Assembly (NCBI GenBank): GCA_021825365.1 | Contig: JAKAHR010000007.1 | Span: 1 to 64,000, forward strand | DNA from: Nitrospirota bacterium | Lineage (GTDB): Bacteria > Nitrospirota > Thermodesulfovibrionia > Thermodesulfovibrionales > UBA6898 | Length of the DNA stretch: 64,000 bases | Reading direction: 5' to 3' | Shown: in pieces, positions 60,043 through 64,000 of the stretch | Layout: each line of letters begins with the position of its first letter | Position numbering within the stretch: the stretch's first letter is position 1 | Notes under the pieces: generated by a model | Databases searched by the model: none | What the model saw: the letters and a program-made list of their open reading frames with translations, nothing else | Told to the model about the DNA's origin: nothing | Translations under genes and position numbers: made by a program

Positions 60043-60939
60043 GTGAAAGAGGAGATCAAGGCCGGCATCATCATCGTCACGTCGCTCGTCGTGCTGACGC
60101 TTATCGTCATCCTCATCGGAGGGGGCAGGTTCTACGAGAAGACGGATGTCTACGTCATCAAGGTGATGAATTCCGCGGGGCTGGAGCCAGGGGCGCAGGT
60201 GCGCCTCGGGGGCGTGAGGGTCGGAAAGGTGACGGACATCAAGGGACCCGACGGACCCGGCAAGCCTCTTACCATCGAGATCGGGGTCAAGACAGGGACG
60301 CCTCTTTACAAGGGGACGAAGGCGATGGTGAGCCAGATAGGCTTTGTCGGCGACATCTACCTTCTCCTGACCGTGGACAAGGCCACCGGGGAGAGGATAC
60401 CCCCCGGACAGGAGCTCCCTTCCGAAGAAACGATCGGCTTCAACGAGATCATGGCACGGGTGGACAGTCTTTCCCGGAATGTGGACGGCCTTGTCACGGA
60501 CGTGGACAAGCTCTTCAGCCAGAAGAACATACAGCAGGTGGAACGGCTCGTCGGCAACACCAACGACGCCATCGTAAAGGGCACTGCGAGCGTCGAGAAG
60601 GTGGCGAACTCCCTGAAGGCCACGGCTGAGAAGCTCGAGGTCGTGCTCAACGAGATCGAGGACGTGGTGAAATCCAACAAGGGAGACGTGTCGGTTCTGA
60701 TCAGGAAGGCCCATGAGGACCTGGAGAAGGCAGGCGAGATGATCAAGAGCTTTGAGGAGACCGCCCGTGCGGTCACGAAGACCTCCGGGTCAGTAGACCG
60801 GGCTGTGGAGGCCCAGTCGCGGAACCTCGGCAGCCTGATCGAGCGGATGAACAGGACGACGGAGGACCTGCAGGACCTGTTGCAGGAGATCAAGGTCAAG
60901 CCGTGGAGCATACTTTACAAGGAGCAAAGGGGTGAGTGA
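60043..60939 (+). CDS. mlaD: MlaD/MCE-domain substrate-binding protein
   Basis: A 298-residue protein anchored by one N-terminal helix (AGIIIVTSLVVLTLIVILIG), followed by the MCE domain (about residues 37-115: GLEPGAQVRLGGVRVGKV and VSQIGFVGDIYLLL). The rest is a long helical coiled-coil (NTNDAIVKGTASVEKVANSL), as in MCE proteins that form a tunnel toward the outer membrane. GTG start at 60043. It binds phospholipid in the periplasm and is the partner of MlaE/F. Confidence 0.93.
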   Translation: MKEEIKAGIIIVTSLVVLTLIVILIGGGRFYEKTDVYVIKVMNSAGLEPGAQVRLGGVRVGKVTDIKGPDGPGKPLTIEIGVKTGTPLYKGTKAMVSQIGFVGDIYLLLTVDKATGERIPPGQELPSEETIGFNEIMARVDSLSRNVDGLVTDVDKLFSQKNIQQVERLVGNTNDAIVKGTASVEKVANSLKATAEKLEVVLNEIEDVVKSNKGDVSVLIRKAHEDLEKAGEMIKSFEETARAVTKTSGSVDRAVEAQSRNLGSLIERMNRTTEDLQDLLQEIKVKPWSILYKEQRGE

Positions 60940-60940
60940 T

Positions 60941-61525
60941 ATGCGCAGATGGATCGTCGTTGGGATGATGCTTGCCGTGCTCGGGGGCTGCAGCACGCCC
61001 CGGACGAACATATACAGCCTCTACCTGGGCGGCGACCAGACTGTCCGGGACAGGTCTGCAGGGGCGGACCTTGTCGTGCACACCAGGGCGCTGCGGTATC
61101 TGACCCAGCCCTACATCGCCTGCAGGACCTCACCCTATCAACTTGAAATCTCCCCGTACTCCAAATGGGTGGCATCCCCCGAGGAGATGGTCCGCGATGC
61201 ATTCAGGGAAAGATTCGCCCTCTCCGGCCTTTTCAGGGAGGTTCGTTCTTCATCCTCCGGAGCCGCTGGTTCCCATGTTCTTGAGATCGACCTGAAACGC
61301 TTTGAAAGGACCGACCTTCCTGCCGGGTCGTCTGCAGAAGTCCTGCTGGAATACTCCTTCCTCTCTCCCGAGGGAAAGGAACTCGCCCGCGGGACTGTGT
61401 CGAAGAAGGTGGCGCTTGCCGACAGCGGGTTTCTTGAGCTGGCAAAGGCCCTCAGTGCCGGCCTTTCCGAGGGCATTGACGAGGTCCGGGCCGCTGTTGC
61501 GAAGACGGTTCCTTCAGGCAGCTGA
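60941..61525 (+). CDS. ABC-type transport auxiliary lipoprotein (PqiC-like)
   Basis: A 194-residue lipoprotein. The signal GMMLAVLGGCS ends in a lipobox LGGC, so the mature protein is lipid-anchored. The mature part contains TNIYSLYLGG, the Y-x-L pattern of the ABC_trans_aux family (PqiC/YmbA/MlaD-associated), then PYSKWVASPEEMVRDAFRERF. It is 1 base after mlaD and closes the operon. It probably sits in the outer membrane and receives the MCE tunnel. Confidence 0.85.
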   Translation: MRRWIVVGMMLAVLGGCSTPRTNIYSLYLGGDQTVRDRSAGADLVVHTRALRYLTQPYIACRTSPYQLEISPYSKWVASPEEMVRDAFRERFALSGLFREVRSSSSGAAGSHVLEIDLKRFERTDLPAGSSAEVLLEYSFLSPEGKELARGTVSKKVALADSGFLELAKALSAGLSEGIDEVRAAVAKTVPSGS

Positions 61526-61532
61526 CCGCACG

Positions 61533-62708
61533 TCACAGTCTTCTTCTGAACAGGGCGAAGAAATGCTCTTTCAGCTTCTCGACCAGGGGACGCTGCCTCC
61601 ATGTCTCCAGGGCTATCCTCTCTGACTTCAGCAGGTCATTGAAGAATATCTCGGTCATCAGCCTGCCGAACGCCGGGTCAATAATGCCGACGTTCCCCTC
61701 GTCGTTCCTGCGCAACGATTGGAAATCGAGGTTCGCCGACCCGATGACCGACCAGCAGCGGTCGAAGACAGCGGTCTTGGCATGGAGTATCTCCCCGTTG
61801 TAGGAGTAGATCTCGACCCCGGCCTTCAGGAGACGGGTGAAGAAGGCCCGGGCCGCATAGAAGGCCGCGGTGATGTCCGACTTGCCCGGCAGAAGAAGTT
61901 TTACGTCAACGCCCCGTGCCACCGCCTCCTCGAGGACCTGGATCATCCTCCTGCTGGGCGTAAAATAAGCGGTAGTGAGATAGATGTTCCTTTGCGCACG
62001 GGTGATGCTGTAGTAGAGAAGTTTGCGCATCCGCCTCCTCCCCCTGGCGGTGCTGGCGAAGATCGGGAGCACCGCCAGGCCCCCGGGCAGGGGCTGCACG
62101 TCCCTGTCGAAGGGTATGGGTTCTCCCTTCCAGATCTCCCATGATTTTTTGAAGGTCTCCAGGAGCCTCCGGGCAACGGGTCCTTCGAGGATGATCCCCG
62201 TATCCCGCCATCCCCTCCTTTTTTTCCTGAGACGGTAATACCCCCGGTATTCATTAGCTATGTTCAGCCCACCGGTGAACGCCTTATGGCCGTCGATGAC
62301 GATGAGTTTCCGGTGATCCCGGTGCACATAGTGAAAGGGCGCTCTCCAGGTGAAGGGTCGTGATGCCCGCACCCTGATCCCCGCCTCCTTCAGAGTCTTC
62401 CAGAATTTCATCGGTGTCCCGAAGGAACCGAAATGGTCATAGAGCACATGGACCTTCACGCCCTCTGCCACCTTCCTCCGGAGGATCTCCGCCAGTTCGC
62501 TGCCTGTCTCGTCATTTCTGAAGATATAGAACTCGAGACAGATGATCTCCCGAGCCTCCTCCACCGCATCAAAGATACTGCGGAAGGACTCCTGCTCTTT
62601 CCAGAGAAGCGTTACGGAATTGCCTTCCGTAAAGAATGCGCCGTAGGCCTTCTGGATGCCCTGCTGGGAGAAGACCTCTGTCGTTTCCGTCGCCTCGCCG
62701 ACCTGCAT
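61533..62708 (-). CDS. phospholipase D-type cardiolipin synthase
   Basis: A 391-residue protein with two HKD motifs: HRKLIVID at the first (then FTGGLNIANEYRG) and HAKTAVFD at the second (then VIGSANLDFQSLRRNDE). It is a ClsB-type PLDc enzyme making cardiolipin or related phospholipid at the membrane. No N-terminal membrane helix is obvious, in agreement with the ClsB group. It is convergent with the Mla-type lipoprotein gene by 7 bases, so lipid synthesis and transport are adjacent. Confidence 0.9.
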   Translation of the reverse strand: MQVGEATETTEVFSQQGIQKAYGAFFTEGNSVTLLWKEQESFRSIFDAVEEAREIICLEFYIFRNDETGSELAEILRRKVAEGVKVHVLYDHFGSFGTPMKFWKTLKEAGIRVRASRPFTWRAPFHYVHRDHRKLIVIDGHKAFTGGLNIANEYRGYYRLRKKRRGWRDTGIILEGPVARRLLETFKKSWEIWKGEPIPFDRDVQPLPGGLAVLPIFASTARGRRRMRKLLYYSITRAQRNIYLTTAYFTPSRRMIQVLEEAVARGVDVKLLLPGKSDITAAFYAARAFFTRLLKAGVEIYSYNGEILHAKTAVFDRCWSVIGSANLDFQSLRRNDEGNVGIIDPAFGRLMTEIFFNDLLKSERIALETWRQRPLVEKLKEHFFALFRRRL

Positions 62709-62843
62709 ACTACATCATCGCCGCAACGTGCGGCCCGTGTCAATCCGCCCCCCGCAAACGGGCCCGAAGGCCCGCGGGCTGGCATTTTTGGCCCCGTATA
62801 AGCTACAATGAAAGCGTAGGTTTTTCAGGAAGAGGCGGTATTA

Positions 62844-64000
62844 ATGGATGTCTTTATAAAGAATGCGCGGGAGGCTTCGTGCGCCTGTGACGCCCTCATC
62901 CTCCCGATGACAGAAGCTGGTCCCTCTGCATACGGCAGTCTTGGCCCCTCCGTATCAAAACTCCTCAAGAAGGTCTTTTCCCGGGAATTCAGCGGCAAGA
63001 AGAATGAAGTGCTGCTTGTGCCTGCGTCTGACGATCTGAAGCCAGGGCGCCTTCTTCTGGTAGGTCTGGGAAACAGGGAGGAGATTACCTCTGAAACGGT
63101 AAGGCAGGCCGGGGGCAGGGCGGCGTCGCACCTGCAGGGTGCGGGGATGAAGACCGCCGCCCTTTCGATCAGGGTCCTGTCCGGACTGAAGCTTTCACCT
63201 GCTGATTTCATCGAGGGCTCACTCCTGGGCGCCTACGCATACCGAAGATATAAGAAGGAGAACAATCACAAGGAACTCAGGGCCGTGACGATCCTGTCGA
63301 GGCCTTCGCGGGCTTTGGCAAAGGAGGTTGGCCGTGCGAAGACCGTTGCAGCATCCGTCTCTTTTGCGCGGGACCTTGTGAATACTCCTGCCAATGATAT
63401 GACTCCGTCACACCTTTCCCGGGAGGCGGCAAAACTCCGGGGCAGGAAGATGACCGTCCGTGTGCTGGAAAGGAAAGACGCCGAGAGGCTCGGGATGGGA
63501 ACCTTCCTGTCCGTTGCCAGGGGCTCCCATGAGCCGCCCAAGGTTATCATCCTGGAATACAAGGGCGGAAAAGGTGCGCCGGTGGTGCTCATCGGAAAGT
63601 CGATCACCTTCGACAGCGGAGGTATTTCCCTGAAGCCTGCCGACGGCATGGAAAAGATGAAGTATGATATGGCCGGGGGCGCGGCGGTGCTGGGCGTCAT
63701 GAAGGCGGTCAGTGAGTCCCGCATGCCTCTTCATGTGATCGGCATCCTGCCCGCCACCGAGAACCTTCCGGGCGGTTCGGCAACGAAGCCGGGGGATGTG
63801 GTACGCTCCATAAACGGAACAACCGTCGAGGTGATCAGCACCGATGCCGAGGGCCGCATGGTGATCGCCGATGCGATGGGATATGCCCGGAGGTATAAAC
63901 CTCGGGCGATGGTCGACATAGCGACACTCACCGGGGCCTGTTCCATCGCCCTGGGCAACGAAGCGATCGCCATGATGGGCAATGACCGGGGACTTATCGG
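62844..64000 (+). CDS. pepA: leucyl aminopeptidase (M17), 3' end off window
   Basis: 385 codons are present from the ATG at 62844; the C-terminal part of the usual about 480-500 residues is outside. The catalytic core is seen: GKSITFDSGGISLKP with its active Lys and a metal-binding Asp, KYDMAGGAAVLG with a second metal-binding Asp, and STDAEGRMVIADA (family NTDAEGRL, here Ser first). N-terminal domain begins DVFIKNAREASCACDALIL. It cleaves N-terminal amino acids using two metal ions in the cytoplasm. Found by reading the sequence to the window edge, since it has no stop inside. Confidence 0.92.
   Translation, partial: MDVFIKNAREASCACDALILPMTEAGPSAYGSLGPSVSKLLKKVFSREFSGKKNEVLLVPASDDLKPGRLLLVGLGNREEITSETVRQAGGRAASHLQGAGMKTAALSIRVLSGLKLSPADFIEGSLLGAYAYRRYKKENNHKELRAVTILSRPSRALAKEVGRAKTVAASVSFARDLVNTPANDMTPSHLSREAAKLRGRKMTVRVLERKDAERLGMGTFLSVARGSHEPPKVIILEYKGGKGAPVVLIGKSITFDSGGISLKPADGMEKMKYDMAGGAAVLGVMKAVSESRMPLHVIGILPATENLPGGSATKPGDVVRSINGTTVEVISTDAEGRMVIADAMGYARRYKPRAMVDIATLTGACSIALGNEAIAMMGNDRGLI

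Overview
This 64 kb window is a GC-rich, gene-dense bacterial chromosome segment. The lipopolysaccharide genes, a lipid A exporter (MsbA), an LptE-type lipoprotein, an Mla/MCE lipid transporter and type II secretion pseudopilins show a Gram-negative, double-membrane cell. Oxygen-sensitive or oxygen-defence proteins (two-subunit class I fumarase, a Tat-exported superoxide reductase, two ferritin-like/rubrerythrin proteins, a DsrE-like sulfur protein, a SufR-like regulator, a 4Fe-4S ferredoxin) suggest an anaerobe or microaerophile. Nitrospirota or a Desulfobacterota-like lineage fits, but that is an inference from gene style and not a marker-gene result. No rRNA, phage, integrase, transposase or CRISPR array was seen.

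Layout. 1-6052 (minus): LPS assembly genes, namely four glycosyltransferases or epimerases, an O-antigen ligase and msbA, packed with start/stop overlaps. 6.2-12.1 kb: an interspersed hairpin repeat, a CYTH protein, HU, a tandem universal stress protein with a cation exchanger, small Cys proteins and BioF. 12.1-20.5 kb: a SufR-like regulator, a ferritin-like protein, fumarase, metK and ahcY, MOSC, MogA and CcdA. 20.6-29.1 kb: leuS, lptE, holA, rpsT, a deoxyhypusine-synthase-like protein with a ferredoxin, a DsrE-like protein and PolX. 29.3-35.3 kb: a hybrid sensor kinase facing a kinase/NtrC-type regulator pair. 35.3-36.1 kb: five tRNAs (Ala, Arg, His, Arg, Lys).

36.3-44.2 kb is the most accessory-looking part: a cupin, a QueG-like iron-sulfur protein, a decayed gene, a promoter-led run of small Cys proteins plus superoxide reductase and rubrerythrin, and then four unrecognised or weakly recognised genes (one a periplasmic-binding-protein fold with no signal peptide) ending in a YwiC-like membrane protein. 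44.3-48.1 kb holds an RNA-binding RRM protein, DUF89, purE, purD and radC. 48.2-51.3 kb holds gspF-G-H-I-J. 51.3-53.7 kb holds a lysine-rich/desulforedoxin-like small protein divergent from a protein built from about fourteen 40-residue TPR units.

55-61.5 kb contains what I regard as the most interesting arrangement. A complete partner-switching set (SpoIIE-type phosphatase, HATPase anti-sigma-type kinase, STAS protein) is joined by start/stop overlaps to mlaE, mlaF, mlaD and an auxiliary lipoprotein, suggesting phosphorylation-controlled phospholipid transport. mlaF appears to start at CTG, so an ATG-based gene call would lose its Walker A motif. A phospholipase-D-type cardiolipin synthase faces this operon, and a leucyl aminopeptidase runs off the end of the window.
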